Translations under genes and position numbers: made by a program
Notes under the pieces: model-generated
Told to the model about the DNA's origin: nothing
Seen by the model: only the letters and a program-made list of their open reading frames with translations
Databases searched by the model: none
Assembly (NCBI RefSeq): GCF_019797865.1
Contig: NZ_CP081869.1
Coordinates: 1,054,001 to 1,118,000, forward strand
Direction: 5' to 3'
Source of the DNA: Chenggangzhangella methanolivorans
GTDB lineage: Bacteria; Pseudomonadota; Alphaproteobacteria; Rhizobiales; Methylopilaceae
DNA length: 64,000 bases
Shown: positions 10,166-20,041 of the stretch, one piece after another
Position numbering within the stretch: the stretch's first letter is position 1
How the letters are laid out: each line of letters starts with the position of its first letter

Positions 10166-11421
10166 ATGACGCATGACGCTCTCCAACTGCAGGGCTCCGG
10201 CCCCGCAGCGCGGCAGGCCGCACGGCTCCTTCCGGCGCGCCGCGTGTTCGGCGCGGACGCGCAACGCTTCGCGATCCGCGTCCATGACGACGTCACGGCC
10301 CTGCCCGCCCACTGGCCGCGCAGCAGCCGGGAGTACGAAGGCCGCTGCCACGTCTTCCAGACCGTCGAATTCCTGGAAGGTCTGGGTCGAGACCTTCGGC
10401 CGCGCGGCCCGGGCCCGGACCTATTTCGTCGAGGTGCGCGACGCCGACGGCGCGCTCGCGATGCTCGTCCCCTTCGCGATCACGCGCCGGGCCGGCGCGC
10501 GCGCGCTCTCCTTCGTCGACGGCGGCGCGGCCGACTACAACGCCCCCGCTGTTCGAAACGCCGTGGGAATGGTCGCCCCGCAACGCCAACGAGGCGTGGA
10601 GCGCGATCAAGACCGCGCTGCCGGCCTTCGACGTCGCGCTGTTCGACAAGATGCCGGCGGAGGTCGGCGGAATCGTCAATCCGTTCCACCTCCTCGCCAC
10701 CGGCGAGAACCCCGAATCCTGCCACGCCACCGACCTGACGAAGCCCTGGGCCGTGGTCGAGAAGGGTCAGGTCTTCTACGGCAAGCGCCTGCGCCGCATC
10801 GCCTCGCTGCAGGAGACCGTGCCGGTCGAGATGCTCGTCGCCGAGGACAAGGCGGGCCGCGACCGCATCCTCGCGGCGCTGCTCGAGCAGAAGCAGAAGC
10901 GGTTCGAGGAGACCCGGGTGCCGGGCTTCGACGCCCAGCCCGAAAAGCGCGAATTCTACGAGCGCGCGACCGAAGCGATGGCCGAGTCCGGCGCGCTCCA
11001 CCTCTCGGCGCTGTCGTTCGGCGGCGACATCGTGGCGGCGCAATGGAGCCTGATCCACGATCGCCGCTACTACGCGCTCGTCGGCAGCTTCGACGGCAGC
11101 GTCTACGGGCGTTATTCGCCTGGCAAGGTTCTCTACCTCATGCTGATCAAGCGCCTTCACGAGGCGGGCGTGGAGACCGCCGACCTCGGGGTGGGCGACG
11201 AGGCCTACAAGAAAGACCATTGCGACGTGACGATCGCGCTCTCCGTGATGACGGAGGCGCAGAGTCTCCTGGGGAGGCTCTATCTCGCGCGCGCCGAAGG
11301 TCTGAAGCGGCTGCGGGCGTCCGCGCTCTGGCAGAAGTTGCGGCCGTTGAAGTGGGTCATGCTTCGCAAGCTCCGCCGCGAGACGGAGCCTGTCGCCGAA
11401 GGGGCGCAGGACAAGTCATGA
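10166..11421 (+). CDS. FemAB/CelD-like GNAT acyltransferase (two frameshifts)
   Basis: About 418 residues in three frames. The readable pieces are RFAIRVHDDVTALPAHW at the N-terminus, ARTYFVEVRDADGALAMLVPF in the middle, and a C-terminal GNAT domain (LHLSALSFGGDIVAAQWSLI, YYALVGSFDG, SPGKVLYLMLIKRL, DLGVGDEAYKKDHC). The last motif, with FD-x-GDE-x-YK, is typical of the CelD/BcsL group linked to cellulose and exopolysaccharide synthesis. Breaks are near 10385 and 10550. The stop overlaps the next start as ATGA. It probably acylates a polysaccharide precursor; acyl donor and acceptor are unknown. Confidence 0.75.
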
Positions 11422-12600
11422 GCGAAATCGTCGTCGCAGCCGAAACCGAAACCGCCGTCGACGTCGCCATCATCGGCGCAGGCGCGGCCGGCGCGACAGC
11501 CGCCGGCATGCTCGCCAAACGCGGGATCTCGGTCGCGCTGATCGCGAGCCACCACCGGCATCCGCCCGAATATCGCGCCGAGAAGATCGGCGAGGCCCAG
11601 ATCGCGATGATCGACGAGGCGGGCCTCGGCGCGGCGGCGCGCTCGGTCTTCACCGCTTTCGACGGCTGCTGGCTGCGCCGCTTCGGCCACATCGTCGAAC
11701 GCGACCCGAAGCGCGAATATGGCGGCGACTACGGCGCCGTCGTGGACGCGATGCGCGGCGCGCTGCCGGCGGGCGTGGCGCAGATCGTCGGCCGGGTGGA
11801 GACGATCGAGACCGGACCCGACCAGCAGTTCCTGAGGCTCGCGGACGGCCGATCGGTCCGCTCGCGCCTGCTCGTGATGTCGACCGGCCTCAGCGAAGCG
11901 GCGCTGAAGAAGGCCGGCATGAGCCGCGACGTCTACAGCCGGCACCATTCGCTGACCGCAGGCTTCGACCTGTCGCGCCCGCCGTCCGACTTTCCGTTCC
12001 CCTCGCTGGTGTGGGCCGGCGACGGCCCGAGCGACAAGCTCGCCTATCTCACCCTGTTCCCGATCGGGAACGCGATGCGCGCCAACCTCTTCGTCTACCG
12101 CTCGCCCTTCGAGGACTGGACGCGGGAGCTCCGCGACGACCCGAACAGGACGCTGAACGAGATGATGCCGGCGTTCCGGCGCGAATACGGCGAGCTTGCG
12201 GTCTCCGGCCCGGTGATGATCCGCCCGATCGACCTCGCCCGCAGCTCGACATCGAGCGCGACGGCGTGGTGGCGGTGGGCGACGCCTTCATGACCGTCTG
12301 CCCGATCACCGGCACCGGCATGGACAAGGCGCTGAACGACGCCGTGATCCTCGCCCGCGACCACATCCCCGAATGGCTGAAGACGCCCGGCATGTCGGCC
12401 GCCAAGCTCGCGAGCTTCTACGCCGACCCGGCCAAGCGCGCGCGCGACGCCAACGCCGAGAAGATCAGCGTCGAATCGCGCTCGATCCGCTTCGACCAGA
12501 GCCCGCGCTGGCGGCTTCGGCGGCTGCGCTCGACGCTGTTCGGCGGTTCCGCCATCTGCTGCCGCACGGGCACGCCCATGCGGCGGCGAACCTCACATGA
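11418..12600 (+). CDS. FAD-dependent oxidoreductase (geranylgeranyl-reductase/halogenase-like fold)
   Basis: About 394 residues. The FAD-binding Rossmann motif is near the N-terminus (VAIIGAGAAGATAAG), followed by the class-typical EKIGEAQIAMIDEAG and a late GDAFMTVCPITGTGM motif that contacts the flavin. Two breaks, near 12240 and 12500, shift the frame but leave all motifs readable. It starts at an ATGA overlap with the acyltransferase, so the two are cotranscribed and probably modify the same polymer or lipid. The substrate is not recognisable. Its tail overlaps the convergent ApbE gene by eight bases. Confidence 0.72.
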
Positions 12601-13550
12601 GGTCGAGCGCGTAGCCCGGCCGCCCGGCGAGAAGCGCCTCGCCCCTCGCCTTCCCCATCACATAGATCGCGGTCGACAGCCCGTCGCCTCGATCCCGCTC
12701 GGCGCGAAGACGGCGACGCGCGAGAGAAGTTGCGGCGAGAGGCCGGTGCGGGGTCGAAGATGTGGTTGTCGGCGCCGTCCTTCGAAAACGGCGTGCCGGC
12801 GCCCGCCGACGTCGCGGCGAAACCTTGAAAATCGCTCGACAGAACGTCGGTCTCGCCGCCCTCCTTGGCCGTGCGGCCGCCGAGCCGCCACGGGCGCCAT
12901 CCGGGTGACGCCCGAAGGCGCCGAACTCGCCGGTGTCGACGAAGGCGTCGGCGACGCCGTGGCGCCGCGCCGCCGCGATCACGAGATCGGCGGCGTAGCC
13001 CTGAAGGATCCCGTTCAGCGTCATCTCGACGCCGGGCGGCGGAACGCGATCCGCTCGCCGGAAACCTCGACGTCGCGCCAGCCGACCCGGGCGACCGCCT
13101 CGCGCGCTCGGCCTCGTCCGGCCGGCGGCCGTCGCGCGTCGTGCGCTCCCAGAGCGTCCAGAGCGGCTGGACGGTCGGGTCGAACGCGCCGCCGGAGCGC
13201 TCGGCGAGGGCGAGCGCGTAGGAGGCGAGCGCGACGAGCCGAGGGTCCGGCCGATCGAGCGCGCCCGCGCGGTGAGGCGAGACAGCTCGCTGTCGGGCCG
13301 CATCAGGCTCGCGGCGCGCTCGAGCGCGCGGATCTCGCTGAAGCCGTCGTGGATTGAGGCCTCGAGCGCCTGTGCGTCGGGGCCCGCGGAAAGTGAGCGC
13401 GACCGTCGTGCCGAACGCGACGCCTGCGCGGGTCGCGACCTGCTTGCCATGGGCACGGGCGAGCTCCCGAAACGCTGCGCCGCCGACCGCGGCGGCGGCG
13501 AGCGTCCCGGCGCCCCCGGCCAGAAGCTTGCGACGGCTGAAACCGCTCAT
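12593..13550 (-). CDS. apbE: FAD:protein FMN transferase (ApbE family), Tat-type signal, frameshifted
   Basis: About 318 residues spread over several frames. The N-terminus is a twin-arginine signal (FSRRKLLAGGAG), so it acts in the periplasm. ApbE landmarks follow: GGAFDPTVQPLW, TLNGILQGYAAD (the family NGI-x-KGYA-x-D segment) and DTGEFGA. ApbE enzymes attach FMN covalently to a Ser/Thr of FMN-binding domains. The gene directly upstream is a NosR-like protein with such a domain, and the two overlap as ATGA, so that protein is its likely target. At least four frame changes are present in this 0.95 kb. They may be sequence errors, but real inactivation cannot be excluded here. Confidence 0.75.
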
Positions 13551-15649
13551 TCGGCCGCCTCCGTGGCGAGACGCACGTTTGGGCGTTTTGGCCGCGAGGA
13601 TCTGCGGAACGCACTGGTTGGGATCGTGGATAATGGTCACGGCAGTCCATGCACTGGAAGCATTCGGCGTAGTCGACCTTTCCCGCCTGATCGATCGCGC
13701 CGTAGCGGCAGCGCACCTTGCAGAGCTGGCAGGGGCTTCCGCATTCGGCGCGGCGCGGGATCCAGTCGAGCATCCGCAGGCGCCCGCCGATCGCGAGAAA
13801 AGCGCCGAGCGGGCAGAGATATCGGCAGAACGCCTTGTAGACGAGAGGTTGAGGACGATGAGCCCGACCGCGTAGGCCACGAACGGCCATGAGCGCACGA
13901 AGTAGAGCGTGATCGAGGTCTTGACGGCTTCGACCTCGGAGAACATGTCGGCGAGCGGAGACGCGCTCGCCGCCGCCGCGACGATCCCGGCCAGGCGCGG
14001 CATATTTGAGCTTGCGCAGCCATCGGTCGAGCGCTGGCGAGACCTGCCGCTGGCGGATTGCGAGGGGCTTGGCGAGCCACGCCGCGAGCTCCTGCAACGC
14101 GCCGAAGGGGCAGAGCAGCCGCAGAACGTTCCGCGCCCCCACACAACGAGCGCCGCGAGCGCGAAGCCCAGATGAGCAGCGAGGGCGGGTCGTAGAGCAG
14201 GAAGCTGGCGTCGTGGGTGTAGATCGCGGCCCGCACGGCGCCCACCACCGTCACGATCGAAAGCTGCGCCTGCGCCCACCAGCCGACGAAGCCGAGCGTG
14301 AAGACGAGGAAGCTGAGCCGGAACCAGCCGAAGCGCGGCCCGTCCGCGACGAGCCCGCGCTCGCGCGCGAGCGTCGGCGTCAGCAGGAGGAGCGCGGCGC
14401 CGATCAGCCCGAGCTCCGGCCAGCGCGCCGTCCAGCTGTCGACCCATGTCGGCCCTAAGTCCGGCTTCGTCCTGGTGAAGAGGTCTTGGGGCAGCTCGTA
14501 CTTGGTCTCGAAGCTCTTCGAGACCCGCTCGGTCAGGATCTGCCCGCGCTCGCGCGTCACCGTCAGCTGCAGCGTCCAGGGCGAGGACGGGTCGAAACCG
14601 GCCTCGGGCGTGATCTTCATGATCGACCAGGGCCCCGCCGGCATGCCGTCTGGTCCCCGCGCCCCGACGATCGATCGCGAGGTCGCGGGCGTTGATCGAG
14701 AGCCCGTCCTGGATAACCGCGAGGTTTTCGGGCAGCGAGCCCATGACGAAGCTCTCGCCGAGCGCGTTCCAGCGGCCGGCGGTGAGGAACAGCAGCGCGT
14801 GGGCGTCGGGACCGATCTCGGCGACGAGCTTGTCGAACGCCCTGTCGCCGAGGAGATTTCGGCCGATCGAGGGGACGTTGAGATAGGTCACATAGGCGTC
14901 GATGAAGGGCTCGTCGGGCCGCTCGCGGCCCTCCTCGTCTCCGTCCGGCGTCGAGGTGTCGGCGAAGGCCGCGTCGACCTCGCGGTTGGTCGCCGTGAAG
15001 CGCTTCACGTAGCCGCGCTTGAGAAGTTCGTCCCAGCCAAGCGGCTCGAAGCCGTCTTGCCTAGCCTCGACCCTGAGGCCCGCGCTTCGCCCCGCGCCGA
15101 AACCGAGCTTGGCGCGCGCCACGGCGAGCGCGGAGAGCAGCATGGTCTCGTTGACGACGCGGGTGGAGGCGGTCGCCATCGAGACGCCGTCGACGACCGA
15201 TGACGCCGGCGCGCCGTTGGCGCGGGCGTTGGCGCGCCCCACGCTGATCGCGCGCTTGGCCGACATGCCGGCGTACTGGTCGACGAAGGCGACGAGCGGC
15301 GCGGAGCCAAGCCCCTCGAGGAAGACTGGCTCGTGATGCGACAGGATTTTCGCGTCGAGGAACGTCCCGTCGGGCTTCAGCGCGATCAGCAGGTTGGGGG
15401 GCGCGCCGCCGAAGCCCGGGATCGCGGCGAAGTCGATGGATTCGAACGCATAGGCCAGGACCTCGTAGGAGCCGGCCTGCTGCTTCATGATCGGCCAGAT
15501 CGGCAGCCGGTCGTCCTTCTCGCCGCGACGAGGGGAAGCGGGAACGCCGCCTCCATGCCGGCGCGATCGAGGGTTCCGGCTTGAGCGGGGAAGGCGGCGA
15601 GCAACGCCAAAAACAGAAGAATTGCCGCTGCGATCGCCTGCGCCGTCAT
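13547..15649 (-). CDS. NosR/NirI-like FMN-binding, multi-helix, 4Fe-4S membrane protein (frameshifted)
   Basis: About 700 residues. Order of parts: signal peptide (MTAQAIAAAILLFLALLAAF), a periplasmic FMN-binding domain with DGVSMAT, in which the Thr is the likely flavinylation site, then hydrophobic helices (TLGFVGWWAQAQLSIVTVV), two inner polyferredoxin-type cysteine motifs (CPFGAL; CRYLCPLGAFL) and a C-terminal pair of 4Fe-4S clusters (CGSPCQLCKVRC; CFQCMDC). This is the NosR/NirI/RnfG-RnfH plan for moving electrons between quinol, flavin and periplasmic partners. No nos genes are nearby; it sits in a PQQ alcohol dehydrogenase locus. The start ATG lies in the end of a palindromic repeat. 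There are four or more breaks. Confidence 0.78.
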
Positions 15650-15738
15650 GCCCGCGCGCCAGCGCGGGTATCCACGACTGGACCGTAGGGCTCCGCGCCG
15701 TGCGAAGTCGTGGATACCCGGCTTCGCCGGGCATGACG
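15645..15738. repeat. Palindromic repeat of about 94 bp (family A, copy 1)
   Basis: Outer arms GTCATGCCCGCG and CGGGCATGAC, inner arms ATCCACGACT and AAGTCGTGGAT, and a central GTAGGGCTCCG hinge. Four more copies are in the window. Its left edge contains the ATG used by the leftward NosR-like gene. Confidence 0.85.
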
Positions 15739-15801
15739 GACTCCGATGCGGACGCGTCGCAGCTTCTCCCCAGTCCTTCGCGGCTGGCATCCTCAACAAA
15801 C

Positions 15802-15846
15802 CTCATGCTGAGGAGCCCGCGTCGGCGGGCGTCTCGAAGCACGCAG
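15802..15846. repeat. Half copy of palindromic repeat family B
   Basis: The sequence CTCATGCTGAGGAGCCCGC followed by CGGCGGGCGTCTCGAAG matches one arm of the longer repeat at about 35768-35889. It lies just downstream of the propeller gene. Confidence 0.7.
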
Positions 15847-15878
15847 CTGGCTTGTCCAACGCTCCAAACGCCGCGCCT

Positions 15879-16879
15879 TTACTTGCGGTCGGCGACGGGC
15901 TGCGCCCTGGGCCGCACCGCCGCGCCCCAGGGGAAGCGGCCGACCTTCACGGTCTTCACGGGCTTGAGGCTCGCGACGTCCACCATGGTGACGTCGCCCG
16001 AAACCCCGTTAGTGGTGAACAGCATGGACTGGTCGGGGGTGAGCGCGAGGTGCCAAACGCGGCGGCCGACGAGGATGTAGGACTTCACCTCATAGGTCTG
16101 CGCGTCCACCACCGCGACGCGGTCCGACGGGCCGAGCGCCACGAAGGCGTATTTGCCGTCGCGCGTCAGCTGCACGCCGACCGGCTGGACGCGGTCACTC
16201 GCCACGCCGGGAATCGCGAACTCGATCGTGTGGACGATCTGCTTGGTGGCGACGTCGATGATCGCGACCGTGCCGCCGACCTCCGAGGAGACCCAAAGCC
16301 GCTTGCCGTCGAGGTCGAACTCGGCGTGGCGCGGCCGCTGGCCGACCGGCGTCGCGTCGTTGGACGTGAGGCTGTCGACGTCGATCCAGTGGACCAGTTG
16401 GTGGTCTCCGACGTCGTCACCGCGGTCTTGCCGTCGGGGCTCACGGCCATGCCCTCGGGCTCGATCCCGACCTCGATCTGGGCCAGCACCTTGCGCGTCT
16501 CGACGTCCACCACGGGTCGTGAGCGCGTCGTCTCGTTGGCGATGAAGAGCTTGGTCCCGTCGGGCGAGAGCGAGAACTGCTCGGGGTCTTCGCCCGAAGG
16601 CAGGTCGTGCAGGATCTTGCCGCTGTCGGGATCGATCGCCTGCACGGCGTTCGAGTCCGAGGCGCAGACATAGAGGATCTTGCCGTCCGGCGAGAAGGTG
16701 AGGCCGCGCGGCCGCCGGCCGACCGGGAAGGTGCGCGTCACGACCTTCTGCTCGGTGTCGATCACCGACACCGTGTTGTCGCGCTCGTTGGTGACGAAGA
16801 CCTCATGGGCGTTGCCGGAGCCGGCGCCCGCGATCGAGGCCGCGAAGCCGAGGCTGACCGCGGCCAGCGCCGCGCGCAT
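15879..16879 (-). CDS. PQQ-catabolism-associated YVTN beta-propeller protein (frameshift near 16385)
   Basis: About 333 residues. A signal peptide (MRAALAAVSLGFAAS, cleavage likely after GNA) precedes repeated YVTN blades: FVTNERDNTVSVIDT, GLTFSPDGKILYV, LSPDGTKLFIANE, MAVSPDGKTAV, LTRDGKYAFVAL. A missing base near 16385 should join SETTN to LVHWIDVDSL. The protein belongs to the beta-propeller group found beside PQQ alcohol dehydrogenases and matching binding proteins. It is periplasmic; its exact function is not known, with ligand binding or support of dehydrogenase maturation both proposed for such proteins. Cotranscription with the leftward ABC-type binding protein is likely, although a repeat separates them. 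Confidence 0.82.
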
Positions 16880-16937
16880 GCGCCGGAGCGCCTCGCGCTC
16901 GTCGGCGTCGCCGACGAGCGGAGGCCGCGACCTATCC

Positions 16938-17076
16938 ACCCCCTCCCCCTTGCGGGGAGGGTAAGGGTGGGGGTGGTTCAGAACAGAGCTCTCTTGGTCG
17001 GCGTAGAGCTGCGTGGCCCTCTCCGCCTCATTCTGAACCACCCCCCACCCCGACCCTCCCCGCAAGGGGGAGGGGA
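16938..17076. repeat. Long imperfect palindrome with purine/pyrimidine arms (family C)
   Basis: The left arm CCCCCTCCCCTTGCGGGGAG and right arm CCCTCCCCGCAAGGGGGAGG are inverted copies. Inside them GGTTCAGAAC and ATTCTGAACC form a second pair, and the centre TCGGCGTAGAGCTGCG resembles the hinge of other repeat families in this window. Confidence 0.85.
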
Positions 17077-17124
17077 GAAAGCGGGCTGATCACCATTCGG
17101 CCGGGAGGCGCGGTCTTCGTCATC

Positions 17125-18414
17125 TCATCCCCTCATCGCCTTGCAGGCGCTTTCCGACTGGTCGAGGCCGAGCGTGTCCATCTCTCGGTGCGCTGGTGGA
17201 GGAAGCCCTCGAGCGGGGCGGTCGCGACCACGGCGCCGGGCCACAGCAGGTAGACCGGCTGGCGCAGCTGCCCGTTCCAGGCGCGGAAGCTGAGCGCTCG
17301 GCCCTTGAAGCCGCCGACCTCGAACGTCTCGCTCCGCAGCAGCGCGGAGATCGCCGCAGGATCGGCGCTCTTGAGCTGGACCGCGGCCTCGCCGACCGCG
17401 TGGACCGCCATCCAGCCCGAATAGTCGACCGGATCCATCCGGCGGCCCGCGAGCTTCCTGAACCGCCCCTGCAATTGCACCGCGGCCCAGGCCTCGACGG
17501 GCTTGCCCCAGGCGGCCGGGACCATGCCGTGGGTTCCGACGACGGGCCGCGGGCTTGCGGTGTTGTAGGGAAGGTTGTCGCCGAACTCGTCGGCCTCGTC
17601 GGCGACCGCCACGACGTCGTGTTCGGCCCCGCGGGAGGCGAGCGTCAGCTCGTCGGTCGCGGTGTCGCGGATGTCGGCGCCGCGGGCGTCGAAGGGCTTC
17701 TCCTCGACGATTCTGAGCCCGAACTTGCGCGCGCTCTTGCGGATCGCGTCGGCGTAGAGCCGGTCGCCCTCCCCCGGGCCCGCCACCAGCAGGATGCGGG
17801 TCCAGCGCTTGAAGGCGAGGAACTGCATCAGCGCGTCGGCCAGCATGTCGCGCGAGGGGATAACGTGGAGCACGCGCGCGCGGCAGTCGGCGTCGCGCAG
17901 GCGCACGTCCGGCGCCGAAACGTTGAACAGCACGACGTCCCTGGCCGCCGCCGCGTCGGCGAGCGCCAGCAGATCCTCGGCCGGGGCGTTCACCACCACG
18001 AAACGCGGCGCGTCCTTGGCCATCACCTCCGCGAAGGCCGCTCGAGGTCGCCGTCGGGCTCGACCACCGTGGTCTTGAGGTCGAACTTCAGCCCGACGAA
18101 GCGCCCGGTGGCGTTGGAGTCAGCGATGCCGAGCTCGGCGCCCTTGAGGCCTTGGTCGTCGGGAACCGGGTCCTCGTTGTTGCGCGGCGTGTGGCGCTCG
18201 ACCGGCGCTCGAAGTAGTGGATCGAAACCAACTTCAGCTCGCGCGGCTTGCGGACCGTCGGGGCCGGCGCCTGCGCGGGCGAGGCGCTTTCGGTCTGCGC
18301 GGTCTGCTGCGGAGCTGCGGGAAAGGCCGGCGCCGCGCCTGGCGCGAGGGTGGTCGCGATCGTCGCCGCCACGATCGCGGCGGTGTGCGCTAGGCCTGTC
18401 CTGTCGCCGCGCAT
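17125..18414 (-). CDS. PQQ-dependent alcohol dehydrogenase system ABC-type binding protein (frameshifted)
   Basis: About 428 residues. The N-terminus has a signal-like hydrophobic stretch (AAIVAATIATTLAPGAAPAF) and a Pro/Ala/Gln linker, then a periplasmic branched-chain-type binding fold: GLKGAELGIADSNATG, FVVVNAPAEDLLALADAAAA, VVAVADEADEFGDNLPYNTA, and the C-terminal MDTLGLDQSESACKAM. It matches the binding proteins always found with PQQ alcohol dehydrogenases. Breaks near 18200, 18040 and 17180 shift the frame. The companion ABC ATPase and permease usual for this family are not in the window. It is divergent from the cytochrome gene, so the shared 178-base gap holds both promoters. Confidence 0.78.
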
Positions 18415-18516
18415 CGCCGCTGCTCCTGCGTACCGCCCGGAGGATAGGGAGCGGCGCCGGGCGCGGGATTGTACTTATTGGCGCCTCAAAAATCGGCCGC
18501 TGCTGGAACGGCTATA

Positions 18517-18565
18517 AGGTGTACCTAAGAACAATGTGGGGGCCCCAGCCCCGTTGCTAGCGTCC
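18517..18565 (+). promoter_or_regulatory. Upstream box shared with the alcohol dehydrogenase gene (copy 1)
   Basis: Reads GGTGTACCTAA, then CAAT, then CCCCAGCCCCGT and CTAGCGTCC. The same elements in the same order lie at 19913-19961. It ends 27 bases before the cytochrome start codon. I infer a regulator site or extended promoter. Confidence 0.65.
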
Positions 18566-18591
18566 GCGCCGCAATGGGAAGGACGCCTGAC

Positions 18592-19029
18592 ATGAAAGCC
18601 TCTCGCCTCGTTCTGCTCGCCGTCGGCGCCGCCGCGCTCTTCGCCGGGGCCGCGCTCGCGCCGCGCGCCTGGGCGCATGGCGACGTGCAGCCGCAGCCGG
18701 TCAACACCGACGGGCTCGCGCCGCTCGGCGAGGAGTGGAAGGAAGAAAACCCCTATCGCGGCGACCCGAAGGCGATCGCGATCGGCGCCTCAGGCTATAA
18801 CCAGAACTGCGCCCGCTGCCACGGCCTCGAGGTGATCTCGGGCGGCCTCGCGCCTGACCTTCGCCATCTCGAGAAGGGCAAGGAAGGCGACGAGTGGTTC
18901 TCGCAGCGCGTCCAGGGCGGCGCGATCATCAACGGCATGACGAAGATGCCGTCCTTCGCCGGGGTGATCTCGCAGGAAGGCCTCTGGGCCATTCGGAGCT
19001 ACATCGAATCCGTGCACGTCGACGAGTGA
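18592..19029 (+). CDS. pedF: Cytochrome c-550 PedF-like, electron acceptor of the PQQ dehydrogenase
   Basis: 145 residues from ATG 18592; an ATG six codons upstream would spoil the signal peptide. A signal peptide (LVLLAVGAAALFAGAALAPRAWA) precedes the mature AHGDVQPQPVNTDG. The single haem site is C73-A-R-C76-H77 in a NQNCARCHGLEVISGG context, and MTKMPSF holds a candidate axial Met. The sequence around the haem and the AHGD start agree with PQQ-linked cytochrome c-550 of the PedF type. It would carry electrons from the quinoprotein to the terminal oxidase. The stop overlaps the next start (TGATG). Confidence 0.88.
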   Translation: MKASRLVLLAVGAAALFAGAALAPRAWAHGDVQPQPVNTDGLAPLGEEWKEENPYRGDPKAIAIGASGYNQNCARCHGLEVISGGLAPDLRHLEKGKEGDEWFSQRVQGGAIINGMTKMPSFAGVISQEGLWAIRSYIESVHVDE

Positions 19030-19883
19030 TGCGAGGGATCGACCGCCGCCTCTTCCTGGGGGCGCTCGCGGGCGCAGGCCTGGCCGCGCCCGCTGTCGCG
19101 CGTCCGCTCGACGAGGTGACGGCCTCCGGGATCCTGCGGGTCGCGCTCTATCGCGACAACGCGCCCTTCTCCGACGACGCCGGCGGAAAGCCGGTCGGCA
19201 TCGACGTCGACGTCGCGAAACGGATCGCGCAGACGATCGGCGTGAAGCCCGAGATCCGGATCGTCGAGGCGTCCGAGAACGTCGACGGCGACTTCCGCCT
19301 CAACCTCTGGCGCGGCGACCTCGCGGGCTCGACGCTCGCCGACCTGATGCTGAGCGTGCCGGCCGACAAGCTGCTGCAGATGCGCAACGAGCTGGTGTTC
19401 TTCACCGCCCCTTACGTCGAGCAGCGGCTCGCGATCGCCTATCGGGCGGGCGTGGTGGAGGGCGGGTTCCAGGATCTTCAGGACATCGCCGGCAAATCGG
19501 TAGCGGTCGAGGGCACGAGCCCCGTGGACGCGCTGATCGGGTTCGCCAATGGCGGGACGCTGCGCGAGTCGATCCGCCACTACCGCAATTTTGGCGACGC
19601 CGCCGACGCGTTCCGGAGCGGCGAGACCCAGTTTCTCGCGGGCGCGCGCTCGGCGATCGAGTCGACGCTCGCAAAGGCCGGCGTGAAGGACGCGGAACTC
19701 AAGGATCTCGCCGGCTCGAACCTCATCCGCCCGCGCTGGGAGCTCTGCGGAGCGGTGAAGACGGACTCGCGCGATCTCGCCTATCGGATCGGCGAGGCGC
19801 TGGCCGAAATGCGCGCCTCGGGCGAGATGGAGAAGATCTTCGCGGCCCATGGCGCGAGCTTCACTCCGCCGGCCGGATATTAA
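19029..19883 (+). CDS. MoxJ/XoxJ-like periplasmic binding protein of quinoprotein dehydrogenases
   Basis: 284 residues. A Tat-like signal (DRRLFLGALAGAGLAAPAVA) leads to a solute-binding-protein type 2 fold: ILRVALYRDNAPFSDD, KPVGIDVDVAKRIAQ, DLQDIAGKSVAVEGTSP and RWELCGAVK near the end. This is the MoxJ-2 subgroup that accompanies PQQ alcohol dehydrogenases. Structural work on XoxJ relatives suggests help in activating or assembling the dehydrogenase instead of solute import. It overlaps the cytochrome gene by one base and lies 158 bases before the dehydrogenase, which has its own copy of the upstream box. Confidence 0.88.
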   Translation: MRGIDRRLFLGALAGAGLAAPAVARPLDEVTASGILRVALYRDNAPFSDDAGGKPVGIDVDVAKRIAQTIGVKPEIRIVEASENVDGDFRLNLWRGDLAGSTLADLMLSVPADKLLQMRNELVFFTAPYVEQRLAIAYRAGVVEGGFQDLQDIAGKSVAVEGTSPVDALIGFANGGTLRESIRHYRNFGDAADAFRSGETQFLAGARSAIESTLAKAGVKDAELKDLAGSNLIRPRWELCGAVKTDSRDLAYRIGEALAEMRASGEMEKIFAAHGASFTPPAGY

Positions 19884-19912
19884 TAAGAATCAGTCACTTA
19901 CGTTTCTTCTTA

Positions 19913-19961
19913 GGGTGTACTTAATGGCAATAAGCAAGGTCCCCGGCCCCGTCTAACGTCC
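19913..19961 (+). promoter_or_regulatory. Upstream box shared with the cytochrome gene (copy 2)
   Basis: Reads GGTGTACTTAA, CAAT, CCCCGGCCCCGT, CTAACGTCC, in the order seen at 18517-18565; the CAAT to CCCC distance differs by two bases. It ends 80 bases before the dehydrogenase ATG, suggesting separate control of that transcript. Confidence 0.65.
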
Positions 19962-20041
19962 CCCCACTGGGATCAAGCGCGCGTGACAAGCGCGCCGGTC
20001 CAGCAGCGCCGGGAGATGGCGCGCTCTCAGGGGAGAAACCA

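Noticed and set aside
13547..15649. Nitrous-oxide reductase regulator NosR in the strict sense
   Set aside because: No nosZ, nosD, nosF or nosY is nearby and the locus is devoted to PQQ alcohol oxidation, so only the fold is claimed.
12465..15842. An 1125-codon minus-strand frame
   Set aside because: It merges parts of the ApbE and NosR-like genes with out-of-frame stretches created by frameshifts; motifs change frame inside it.
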